Source: JACVRM01 sp963817375
Lineage (GTDB): Bacteria; Actinomycetota; Thermoleophilia; Gaiellales; Gaiellaceae
NCBI GenBank assembly: GCA_963817375.1
Contig: CAWFOB010000006.1
Span: 1-64,000, forward strand
Direction of reading: 5' to 3'
Length of the DNA: 64,000 bases
Part shown: piece by piece, positions 8,172 to 16,176 of the stretch
How the letters are laid out: each line of letters begins with the position of its first letter
Numbering within the stretch: position 1 is the first letter of the stretch
Notes under the pieces: generated by a model
What the model was told of the DNA's origin: nothing
Databases searched by the model: none
What the model saw: only the letters and a program-made list of their open reading frames with translations
Position numbers and translations under genes: made by a program

Positions 8172-9764
8172 TCAGCGTCGAGTCGGCGTGACGCGGAACG
8201 GCTTGCTCACCAGCATCGTCACGCGCGACGGGTTCATCGCGGCCGAGAAGCGGATGCCGAACGCATAGACGCCGGGCTTCACCGAAGTCCGACGGAAGGT
8301 GATCGTGCGTCCCCACGGCGCCTTGATGCTGCCGTTCAGGCTGAGGACCGGCCGCAGCCCGCGCTTGGCGCCGCCGAGGCTCCGGCCGGCGAGGGCAGTC
8401 CACCGGCGGCCGGTCGCGCCGCTCGACAGCCGGAACAGGCCGGCCGAGAAGGTCGCGTCCTCCTTGGCTCCCGCCGCGAAGCTCCAGGTCCTGGGCCCGG
8501 CCGGGAACGTGCGCAGCTTCAGGAACCTGGCCGAGGCTCCGGCCACGGTCGTCGAGTGCCGCCAGGCGGCCGGCGCGCCCGAGCAGGCACCGTGGCCCGC
8601 GGCGAGCTCCGACTTCACGGCGCCGTACGACGGTCGGGCGCTGCCATCGGCACGCAGCAGACCCGCCTGCCAGCCGGCCAGGGGGGACTCGTCCTCGAGC
8701 AGGAAGAAGAGGAGTGACTTGACGCTCGGGTCGCACGCCAGCAGCTTGATCGCGCCGGTGTAGTCCGCGGCCTGGCTCGTCTCGTCCGTCGTGGGCACGT
8801 TCTCGGCACCGCTGTAGGCACCCCTCGCCGAGGGGACGATGCCGACCTGCCAGCCGACCTCGGCCACGCGCAGCTTGAGCGCGGGCAGCATCGACGACCG
8901 GCCGGCCTCCGCGAACGTCGGCTGCGCCGTACCGTGGAACGCGTCCCAGACGGCCTGTTTGATGCGCGGCAGGTCCGTCACCCCGGCGTTCGGCCACTGG
9001 TAGTGCGCGCCGAACGGCTGCGTGTCGTGCGCCGGATAGCCGTGGAAGGCGAGCTCGTCCATGATGGGCTTCTTGCGGCCGCTGGCGCGGTAGGCGGCGC
9101 CGAGGTCGTGGAGGCAGCGCACCGGCGAGGTCGACGCGTCGCTGGCCGCGCCGGAAGCGTCGTTCCCGCGCGGCGACAGGCCCACCCCGACCACGGTGAT
9201 CGCGGGGTTGACCGCCTTGAGACTGTCGTAGGCCGAAGCCAGGATCGGCTCGAAGCTCGAGCACGCGATCGAGGCGGTGCCGGAGAACTGCGGCTGCCAG
9301 AACCGTGGCTGGTTGGGCTCGTTGCCGACGATGAAGTCGGTGACGCGCGGATACGCGCGCGCAAGCGTCGCGACGTAGGTGGAGAACTGCGCGGACGCCG
9401 CACCCACGCCGGCGAGGGCGGTCGGGCGCGCGGGATAGACCGTGAAGACCGGGCGGATGCCTGCCGCGAGCTCGTTGGCGACCAGCAGGTCGAGTCTGGC
9501 CTTCCCCGCGATCGTCGACGGCGAGTCCGGGTTCCAGACCACCGAGATGCGGTTCTCCTTCATGCCGAGGTCCTTGAGCGCGCTCACGAAGGACGCGCCG
9601 CCGTCGATCGAGTCGAGGCCGCGGTTGTCGGCGACGCCGACGGTGAGGGCAGCTCCCGCGGCGGCCGGCACGGAGAGCACAGTCAGTGCGGCGACAAGGG
9701 CACCGATCGAGCTGGGGCGGAGCACGGGGAAACCAATCGGTGCCCGGCGTGCGCCACACCACAC
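8172..9764 (-). CDS. Secreted glycoside-hydrolase-like TIM-barrel protein
   Basis: A 530-residue secreted protein with a signal peptide in the first 38 residues (hydrophobic SIGALVAALTVLSV, cleavage near AGA). Residues about 40-380 look like a GH39/GH5-type TIM barrel. A probable acid/base Glu lies in VGNEPNQPRFW, and a second Glu lies in LRVAEVGWQ. The C-terminal 140 residues are beta-rich and basic. A paralogue lies at 48216-49790 with the same NEPN-FWxPQF signature and a shared ADG-SY segment. Substrate is unknown. The start is GTG 9764 and a later GTG (9723) is possible. It is divergent from an aldo/keto reductase. Confidence 0.75.
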   Translation of the reverse strand: MWCGARRAPIGFPVLRPSSIGALVAALTVLSVPAAAGAALTVGVADNRGLDSIDGGASFVSALKDLGMKENRISVVWNPDSPSTIAGKARLDLLVANELAAGIRPVFTVYPARPTALAGVGAASAQFSTYVATLARAYPRVTDFIVGNEPNQPRFWQPQFSGTASIACSSFEPILASAYDSLKAVNPAITVVGVGLSPRGNDASGAASDASTSPVRCLHDLGAAYRASGRKKPIMDELAFHGYPAHDTQPFGAHYQWPNAGVTDLPRIKQAVWDAFHGTAQPTFAEAGRSSMLPALKLRVAEVGWQVGIVPSARGAYSGAENVPTTDETSQAADYTGAIKLLACDPSVKSLLFFLLEDESPLAGWQAGLLRADGSARPSYGAVKSELAAGHGACSGAPAAWRHSTTVAGASARFLKLRTFPAGPRTWSFAAGAKEDATFSAGLFRLSSGATGRRWTALAGRSLGGAKRGLRPVLSLNGSIKAPWGRTITFRRTSVKPGVYAFGIRFSAAMNPSRVTMLVSKPFRVTPTRR

Positions 9765-9885
9765 CTCGGGGGAGGGATTCCGGCCAGAACCCCTCGATCG
9801 GGGAGCACGAGCATCCCTGGCGCCGCCTTGGCCCCGCGTAGTCGGAGACGTCGAGGGTGACCGGCTAGATGCTTTGCTTCACGCC

Positions 9886-10656
9886 GTGACCGCACCCCGG
9901 ACGATCGTGCTCGGCGACACCGAGGTGCCGCGGATCGGGCTCGGCACGAACCGGCTCACGGACAGCGAGGAGCACGTCCTCTTCATGCAGCAGGCGGTCA
10001 CCGCGGGCCTCCGGCACCTCGACACCGCACACGTCTACACCGGCGGGGCGAGCGAGCGGGGGATCGGAGCGGCGCTGACGCCCGCGCCGGCCGGCTGCGT
10101 CGTCGCGACCAAGGGCGGGCGCCGTCCCGGCGAGGGCCGGCCCGAGGCGCTGGGCGCGCAGATCGAGCAGAGCCTCCGCAGCCTCCGCACCGAGACGATC
10201 GACCTCTACTACCTGCACAGCGTCGACCCGGAGACGCCGATCGAGGACAGCATGGCGGCGCTCGCCGAGCACCGCGACGCCGGGCGCATCCGGAATGTCG
10301 GCCTGTCCAACGTCGGCGTTGCCGAGATCGAGCGGGCGCGGACGGTCGTCCCGATCGCGGCCGTACAGAACGCCTACAACCTGTCGGAGCGGAGCTCGGA
10401 CGACGTCGTCGACTGGTGCACGGCGGAGGGCGTCGTGTTCGTGCCCTACTTTCCGCTCCGCGGCGGCAAGCCGGCGCTCGCCGAGATCGCGCGGCGGCGC
10501 GGCGTCAGCCCGTCGCGGGTGGCGCTGGCGTGGCTGCTGCGCCGCTCGCCGGCGATGCTGCCGATCCCGGGGACGCTCTCGACGAGCCACCTGCGCGACA
10601 ACCTCGAGGCGCTCGAGTTCGAGCTCAGCGACGACGAATTCGAGGCGCTGCGCTAG
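9886..10656 (+). CDS. Aldo/keto reductase
   Basis: A 256-residue NAD(P)H-dependent oxidoreductase with the full catalytic tetrad: D46, Y51 (DTAHVYTGG), K76 (VVATKGG) and H111 (LYYLHSVDP). The C-terminal PIPGTLSTSHLRDN segment is the usual cofactor-binding loop. GTG 9886 is the most sensible start because family similarity begins a few residues later (TIVLGDTEVPRIGLGT). The protein is slightly short for the family because some peripheral loops are reduced. The 121-bp gap upstream is shared with the divergent glycosidase-like gene. Confidence 0.9.
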   Translation: MTAPRTIVLGDTEVPRIGLGTNRLTDSEEHVLFMQQAVTAGLRHLDTAHVYTGGASERGIGAALTPAPAGCVVATKGGRRPGEGRPEALGAQIEQSLRSLRTETIDLYYLHSVDPETPIEDSMAALAEHRDAGRIRNVGLSNVGVAEIERARTVVPIAAVQNAYNLSERSSDDVVDWCTAEGVVFVPYFPLRGGKPALAEIARRRGVSPSRVALAWLLRRSPAMLPIPGTLSTSHLRDNLEALEFELSDDEFEALR

Positions 10657-10702
10657 AGGCGCGGACGATCGGCCGGGCGAGCGCAACTGCCGAGCGCCGA
10701 GC

Positions 10703-11782
10703 TCAGGACTTCGCGATCACCCTGACCGGCATCCCGACGCTCGCGAAGTTGTAGGTCCAGCGGGCGACCGTGTACGACTGGCGTACGCAGCCGTGCGAAG
10801 CGGGGTACGGCGGGACGACGAGGAACTCGTGGAACGCGTACCCGCCCACGAACGGGATCGCCCACGGCAGCCACTCGCGGAACGGCACCGACCACCAGCG
10901 CGGGATCTTCGCGTAGACCTTGTAGCTCCCCGGAGGCGTCTCGTACCCGGGCTTGCCGGTGGAGACGGCGATCGTGCGGACGACCATGTTGTTGTTGATC
11001 AGGAGCGCGACCTGGCGGTCGAGTAGCACCTCCGCGCGCTTGCCGGCCGGGCCGCGTGTGACGGGGAGCGGGCGCTGGGCCGTGACCAGCCGCTGGTCGG
11101 TGGCGTCGTCCATGACGCCCGTGCGGCGCAGCCCCTCCCACTTCTGGAAGGCGAGGATCGCGGTGCTCGTCGCCGGGCCGAACCGCCCGTCGTCGTCGCC
11201 TGGAAGCAGGTAGCCGAGCTCGATCAGGCTGTCCTGCAGCGTCTTCACGCCGGGGTCGGGGGGCGGCAGCCGCAGCCCCGGAGGCTCTGGGACGGGGATG
11301 TTCGGCGTCTGCAGGAAGCGGTAGGTGAGCGGCATGCTCGTCGGGATCCCGGGGAAGCGGGCCGGCGCGATCCGGCCGTTGATCAGAAGCTGCACTCGAG
11401 GCGCGCCCTCGGGGCCGCTCGCCGTGCGGACGAGCTGCGAGAGGCGCGCGAGCAGCGAGCCCGTGTCGCCGCCCGCGGTGAAGTGGCCGTCGAGGTTCAC
11501 GGTCGCGATGCCGCCGACGGCCGTGACGCTCAGGACCCGCGTCGAGCTCGGGACGTTCGTGCGGAAGCCCTGCGCCCGCTCTGTCGCGGTCGGGCCGGCG
11601 ACGAGCGCGCGGACGGCGTCCTCGGCGCTCGATCCGGGGCGGCTGACCGCCGCGAGCTGCTCGCCGCGCAGGAAGAACACCTGCAGCCGTCCCTGCGCCG
11701 GTGCCGCCGCCACCGGTATGCCGGCCGCCAGTGCGACCGCGAGCGCAACCGCGCTCGCGGCGAGCCGTTGTGCCCTCGTCAT
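10703..11782 (-). CDS. Secreted L,D-transpeptidase with GerMN and peptidoglycan-binding domains
   Basis: A 359-residue secreted cell-wall enzyme. It has a signal peptide (residues 1-27), a GerMN domain (about 30-150), a PG_binding_1 domain (about 175-235, LQDSLIELGYL and FGPATSTAILAFQ) and a YkuD L,D-transpeptidase domain (about 248-357). The YkuD domain carries the catalytic motif S-H330-G-C332-V-R. It should form 3-3 cross-links or anchor proteins in peptidoglycan. A strong Shine-Dalgarno (GGAGGAGGAAGGG) precedes the ATG. The GerMN plus YkuD combination is less common than YkuD alone. Confidence 0.93.
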   Translation of the reverse strand: MTRAQRLAASAVALAVALAAGIPVAAAPAQGRLQVFFLRGEQLAAVSRPGSSAEDAVRALVAGPTATERAQGFRTNVPSSTRVLSVTAVGGIATVNLDGHFTAGGDTGSLLARLSQLVRTASGPEGAPRVQLLINGRIAPARFPGIPTSMPLTYRFLQTPNIPVPEPPGLRLPPPDPGVKTLQDSLIELGYLLPGDDDGRFGPATSTAILAFQKWEGLRRTGVMDDATDQRLVTAQRPLPVTRGPAGKRAEVLLDRQVALLINNNMVVRTIAVSTGKPGYETPPGSYKVYAKIPRWWSVPFREWLPWAIPFVGGYAFHEFLVVPPYPASHGCVRQSYTVARWTYNFASVGMPVRVIAKS

Positions 11783-11835
11783 CCCTTCCTCCTCCTCGAA
11801 ATCGAGGCGCGAGCCTACGCGTAGTCTCGGCGGCT

Positions 11836-12612
11836 GTGAAGGCCGGCAGCTTCTTCGAGCCGCTCGGCGACGGGCGCTACCGCTCGACCGAGCACACGGT
11901 CGGGCCGTGGGATCCCGGCGCGCAGCACGGCGGGCCGCCCGCGGCCCTGCTCGCCCGCGCGATCGAGGCCGAGTCGCCTTCCTGGCCGGCGACGGTCGTG
12001 CGCGTCACCGTCGAGATCCTGAGCGCGGTGCCGGTCGCGGACCTGACGGTTCACAGCCGCGTGGTCCGGCCGGGACGGAGCGTCGAGCTCGTCGAGGCGG
12101 AGCTCGAGGCGGACGGGCGACCGGTCGTGCGCGCGCAGGCATGGCGCATCCGCGCCGCCGAGCTCGACCTGCCGCGGCACCCCCAGATCGCGGAGGACGT
12201 CCCGGCCTTCCCGGCGCAGGCGGTCGCCTGGCCGGGTGGGCGCAGCGGTTACCTCGAGGCGATGGAGTGGCGGCCGGCCGGTGGGAGGCCCGGCGAGCCC
12301 GGGCCGGCGACGATCTGGGGCCGGATGCGCTACCCGCTTCTGCCGGACGAGGAGCCGACGGGGCTCCAGCGGGTGCTGATCATCGCCGACTCCGGCAACG
12401 GCGTCTCGAACGTGCTGCCCTGGACGGACTGGCTCTTCATCAACCCGGAGCTGACCGTCCACGTCGCGGCCGTCCCCGAGGGTGAGTGGATCTGCCTGGA
12501 CGCCCACACCCGCGTCGACCCGCGCGGCTTCGGGCTTGCCGCGTCGCGCCTCTATGACCGTGAGCGCCTGGTCGCCCGCGGCGCGCAGGCGCTCTACGTC
12601 GCGCACCGCTAA
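11836..12612 (+). CDS. Acyl-CoA thioesterase family protein (double hotdog)
   Basis: A 258-residue protein resembling TesB-like two-hotdog thioesterases. The first hotdog has the segment PGAQHGGPPAALLARAIE, and the second ends in RVDPRGFGLAASRLYD. Family members hydrolyse acyl-CoA thioesters. GTG 11836 is used because an N-terminal strand matching the fold begins at residue 3 and longer versions only add low-complexity sequence. The gene is divergent from the L,D-transpeptidase and ends 13 bp before nhaA. Confidence 0.8.
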   Translation: MKAGSFFEPLGDGRYRSTEHTVGPWDPGAQHGGPPAALLARAIEAESPSWPATVVRVTVEILSAVPVADLTVHSRVVRPGRSVELVEAELEADGRPVVRAQAWRIRAAELDLPRHPQIAEDVPAFPAQAVAWPGGRSGYLEAMEWRPAGGRPGEPGPATIWGRMRYPLLPDEEPTGLQRVLIIADSGNGVSNVLPWTDWLFINPELTVHVAAVPEGEWICLDAHTRVDPRGFGLAASRLYDRERLVARGAQALYVAHR

Positions 12613-12625
12613 GTAGCGTTCCCGC

Positions 12626-14515
12626 ATGGCGACAAGCGCCGTCGAGCCCGGCTACAGCGGCCGCACCGCCTGGGCGCGCCACCTCCAGACGCCGCTGCGC
12701 ACGTTCCTGCGTACCGAGACCGGCAGCGCCACAGTCCTCGTCGCCGCCGTCGCCGCCGCGCTCCTGTGGGCGAACGTCGACCTCGACTCGTACGTCCGCG
12801 TGTGGGAGCGAACGAACCTGTCGATCAGCCTGGGCGATGCCGGGCTCTCGCACCCGCTGCGCTACTGGGTCAACAGCGGGCTGATGACGCTGTTCTTCTT
12901 CGTCGTCGGGCTCGAGGCCCGTCGCGAGTTCGATCTCGGCGAGCTGCGCGAGCGCTCCCGCGCCGCCATCCCGCTCGCCGCCGGCATCGGCGGCATGATC
13001 GTGCCGATCGCGATCTTCCTCGCGATCAACGCCGGCAGCTCGTCGAGGAGCGGCTGGGGCGTCGCGATGTCGACCGACACCGCGTTCGCGCTGGGGCTGC
13101 TCTCGCTCGTCGGCCGGCGCGTCCCGTTCCGGCTGCACGTCTTCCTGCTGACGTTCTCCGTCGTCGACGACCTGGCGGCGATCGCCGTGATCGCGACCGT
13201 CTACGCGGCCGCGATCGACCTGAGCGCGCTCGGGATCGCGTTCGCGATCTTCGTCCTCATCGTCGCCCTGCCGAAGCTCGGCGTACGGCGCGGCGCGAGC
13301 TGCCTGGTGCTCGGAACGGCGGCGTGGATCGCCCTCTCCAAGTCCGGCGTCGACCCGATCGTCATCGGCCTCGCCATGGGCCTGATCACGTACGCCACGG
13401 CGCCTGTTCGCGGCGACCTCGAGCAGGCGACCGACCTCTTCCGGATGTTCCGCGAGCAGCCGACGCCCGAGCTCGCCCGCAGCGCGCGGGCCGGCGTCGC
13501 GAGGACGATCTCCCCGAACGAGCGGCTCCAGCAGCTGCTGCACCCGTGGACGGGCTTCGTCATCGTCCCGCTCTTTGCCCTCGCCAACGCCGGGATCGCC
13601 CTCGACGGCGGCTTTCTCAGGCGCGCGGCGACGTCGCCGATCACGCTCGGGATCATCGTCGGGTACGTGGTCGGCAAGCCGGTTGGCATCGTCGGCGCGT
13701 CGTGGCTCGTCACCCGGCTGAGCCGCGGGCGGCTGAGGCCGCCGGTGGGGTGGGGCGCGCTCGTCGGCGGCGGCGCGATCGCCGGCATCGGCTTCACCGT
13801 CTCGCTCCTGATCGCCGACATTGCTTTCAGCGGCGACGCGCTCGATGAGGCGAAGGCCGGGGTCCTCGGGGCTGCCGTCGGCGCCTCGCTGGTATCGGCG
13901 GTCGTCTTCCGGCTCGTGCGCCGGCTCCCGTGGGAGCGCCGCATCACCGCCGTCCTCGGCGGGTCGGCGCCGATCATCGACCTCGCCGTGCCGGTCGACC
14001 CGGAGCGCGACCACATCCGCGGGCCGATGGACGCGCCCATCACGCTGCTCGAGTACGGCGATTTCGAGTGCCCGTACTGCGGCCGCGCCGAGGCCGTCAT
14101 CCGCGACCTGCTCGCCGACTTCGGCGACCTGCGCTATGTCTGGCGCCACCTGCCGCTCAACGACGTCCACGTGCACACGCAGCTGGCGGCCGAGGCCGCC
14201 GAGGCCGCGGCGCGGCAGGACGCGTTCTGGCCGATGTACGAGCTGCTCCTGACCAACCAGGACACCCTCGAGGAGCCCGATCTCGTCCGCTATGCGGAGG
14301 AGCTCGGCCTCGACGTCGACCGGCTCGAGGAGGACTTGCGCCGCCACACGACGGCGCCGCGCATCGCCGAGGACGTGGACAGCGCCGACTTGAGCGGCGT
14401 CACAGGCACGCCCTCGTTCTTCATCAACGGGCGACGTCATCACGGCGCGTACGACATCGACACGCTGTCTACCGCGGTGAGAGTCGCGCGCGCACGCGCG
14501 AGCATCGCGGCCTAG
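12626..14515 (+). CDS. nhaA: Na+/H+ antiporter NhaA fused to a DsbA-like thioredoxin domain
   Basis: A 629-residue fusion. Residues 1-435 are a complete NhaA antiporter of about twelve membrane segments, with the ion-binding acidic residues D151 (STDTAFALG) and D181/D182 (SVVDDLAAI). Residues about 450-625 form a DsbA/2-Cys thioredoxin fold with active site C482-P-Y-C485 (GDFECPYCGRAE) and a cis-Pro loop in GVTGTPSFFING. The antiporter exchanges sodium for protons. The thiol domain could give redox control of transport, but this is inference. This fusion occurs in other actinobacteria. The next gene is also a redox fusion. Confidence 0.93.
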   Translation: MATSAVEPGYSGRTAWARHLQTPLRTFLRTETGSATVLVAAVAAALLWANVDLDSYVRVWERTNLSISLGDAGLSHPLRYWVNSGLMTLFFFVVGLEARREFDLGELRERSRAAIPLAAGIGGMIVPIAIFLAINAGSSSRSGWGVAMSTDTAFALGLLSLVGRRVPFRLHVFLLTFSVVDDLAAIAVIATVYAAAIDLSALGIAFAIFVLIVALPKLGVRRGASCLVLGTAAWIALSKSGVDPIVIGLAMGLITYATAPVRGDLEQATDLFRMFREQPTPELARSARAGVARTISPNERLQQLLHPWTGFVIVPLFALANAGIALDGGFLRRAATSPITLGIIVGYVVGKPVGIVGASWLVTRLSRGRLRPPVGWGALVGGGAIAGIGFTVSLLIADIAFSGDALDEAKAGVLGAAVGASLVSAVVFRLVRRLPWERRITAVLGGSAPIIDLAVPVDPERDHIRGPMDAPITLLEYGDFECPYCGRAEAVIRDLLADFGDLRYVWRHLPLNDVHVHTQLAAEAAEAAARQDAFWPMYELLLTNQDTLEEPDLVRYAEELGLDVDRLEEDLRRHTTAPRIAEDVDSADLSGVTGTPSFFINGRRHHGAYDIDTLSTAVRVARARASIAA

Positions 14516-14552
14516 CGCGGTAGACCCGCGCCCCGCGACTACCCTCAGCTGG

Positions 14553-16142
14553 GTGGCAGGCGCGAGCCCTTCGCTCTCCCGGGCACAGCTGGCAACGCTC
14601 GCCGAGCTCGGCGAAGAGCGCACGGCAAACCCGGGCGACGTTCTCTTCACCGTCGGCGACCGGCGCTATCCGCTCATCGCGATCGTCGAGGGCGAGGTGG
14701 CCATCCTCGACCCGGCCGGGCACGAGATCGTCCGGCATGGGACATCCGGCTTTCTCGGCGAGCTGAACCTACTCACCGGGCAGACGGTGTTCCTGACCGC
14801 CGTCGCCACGCAGCCGCTGCGCTATATCGCGGTCGACCGCGACGCGCTCCGGCCGCTCCTCTTCGACGACGGCCCCTTGAGCGACCTGTTGCTCTCGACC
14901 TTCATCGCGCGCCGGGAGCTGCTGCAGCGCGTCGACGGCATCGGCATGGAGATCGTCGGCCCGCATGCATCGGCGGCGACCCGCCAGATGCTCGACTTCG
15001 CCCGCAGCAGCAAGCTGCCGTTCACCTGGCGCGACCCCGCGCACGACGCCGAGGCCGCGGCCCTCGTCGCGGAGCTCGACGCGGCGAGCCTGCCACTCGT
15101 CCGGCTCCCGGGCGGCGTCGAGCTTCGCGGCCCCTCGACGGGCGAGGTCTCGCGCCGGCTCGGGATCGGCCTCGAGCTCGCGCCGCGCGAGGAGGTCGAC
15201 CTGCTGATCGTGGGCGGCGGCCCGGCCGGGCTCGGAGCGGCCGTGTACGGGGCGTCGGAGGGCCTGAACACGCTCGTCGTCGAGAGCACGGCGCTCGGCG
15301 GCCAGGCGGGTTCGTCGCGGCGGATCGAGAACTACCTCGGGTTCCCGGCCGGCATCACGGGCGCCGAGCTGACCGGCCGCGCCGTTACGCAGGCGCGCAA
15401 GTTCGGCGGCCGCACGGCGACGCCGTACCGCGCCGAGTCGCTCGAGCGGGCCGAGGACGGCTACGTCGTACGCCTCGACGAGGACCGCGAGATCGTCGCT
15501 CTGGCCGTGCTGCTTGCGACCGGTGCGCAGTATCGGCGCCTCCCGGTCGGCGGCCTGGCCGACTACGAGGGAACGAGCGTCTTCTACGCCGCCGGGCCGC
15601 CGGAGGGCGCGCTCTGCGGCGCGTCGCGCGTCGGCGTCGTGGGCGGCGGCAACTCCGCCGGGCAGGCCGCGGTCTGGCTCGCACGGGGCGGTGCCCTCGT
15701 CACGCTCCTGCACCGGCGCGCCGACCTCCGCGAGACGATGTCGGACTACCTCGTGCGCGAGCTCGACCGCTACGGCGTCGCCGTCCGCGACCGGGGCGAG
15801 ATCGCCGAGCTGCACGGGGCAGACGGACGCCTCGAGGCGGTGACGCTGACCGACGGCGAACGGGTGCCGCTCTCGTTCCTGTTCCTGTTCCTCGGCGCGC
15901 TCCCGTGCACGGACTGGATCGGCGACGCGGTCGCGCGCGACGACGACGGCTTCATCGTCACCGGCGCCGGCGCGGGCGGCGACTACCTGCTCGAGACGAG
16001 CCTGCCCGGCGTCTTCGCGGCGGGCGACGCCCGCTCCGGGTCGACGAAGCGGTGCGCGACGGCCGTTGGAGAAGGGGCGATGGCGGTGCAGTTCGTGCAC
16101 GCCCGGCTCGCCCCGCGCGCGCCGGCGGGCGCCGCTCGCTGA
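14553..16142 (+). CDS. Cyclic-nucleotide-binding domain fused to a thioredoxin-reductase-like flavoprotein
   Basis: A 529-residue fusion. Residues about 10-130 form a CRP-type cNMP-binding domain (LIAIVEGEVAIL, GFLGELNLLTGQ). From residue about 215 a TrxR-like FAD/NAD(P) oxidoreductase follows, with FAD motif VGGGPAGLG, NAD(P) motif VVGGGNSAGQ and a C-terminal GVFAAGDARSG. The CxxC redox pair normally found just before the second dinucleotide site is absent. In its place is YAAGPPEGALCG, with one Cys. It therefore probably reduces something other than thioredoxin, or uses another thiol relay. The start is GTG 14553. It lies 37 bp after the NhaA-DsbA gene. Confidence 0.88.
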   Translation: MAGASPSLSRAQLATLAELGEERTANPGDVLFTVGDRRYPLIAIVEGEVAILDPAGHEIVRHGTSGFLGELNLLTGQTVFLTAVATQPLRYIAVDRDALRPLLFDDGPLSDLLLSTFIARRELLQRVDGIGMEIVGPHASAATRQMLDFARSSKLPFTWRDPAHDAEAAALVAELDAASLPLVRLPGGVELRGPSTGEVSRRLGIGLELAPREEVDLLIVGGGPAGLGAAVYGASEGLNTLVVESTALGGQAGSSRRIENYLGFPAGITGAELTGRAVTQARKFGGRTATPYRAESLERAEDGYVVRLDEDREIVALAVLLATGAQYRRLPVGGLADYEGTSVFYAAGPPEGALCGASRVGVVGGGNSAGQAAVWLARGGALVTLLHRRADLRETMSDYLVRELDRYGVAVRDRGEIAELHGADGRLEAVTLTDGERVPLSFLFLFLGALPCTDWIGDAVARDDDGFIVTGAGAGGDYLLETSLPGVFAAGDARSGSTKRCATAVGEGAMAVQFVHARLAPRAPAGAAR

Positions 16143-16176
16143 CGTCGCGACCGGTAGACCGCGATAGGCTCAACGC

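Noticed and set aside
12440..14650. A 736-codon minus-strand open frame opposite the nhaA and cNMP-binding genes.
   Set aside because: Long antisense frames are expected at this GC content. The product is low-complexity Arg/Asp/Glu sequence with no domain, while the plus strand encodes clearly conserved proteins. The same applies to similar frames at 22383-24032, 45506-48325 and 6130-8268.
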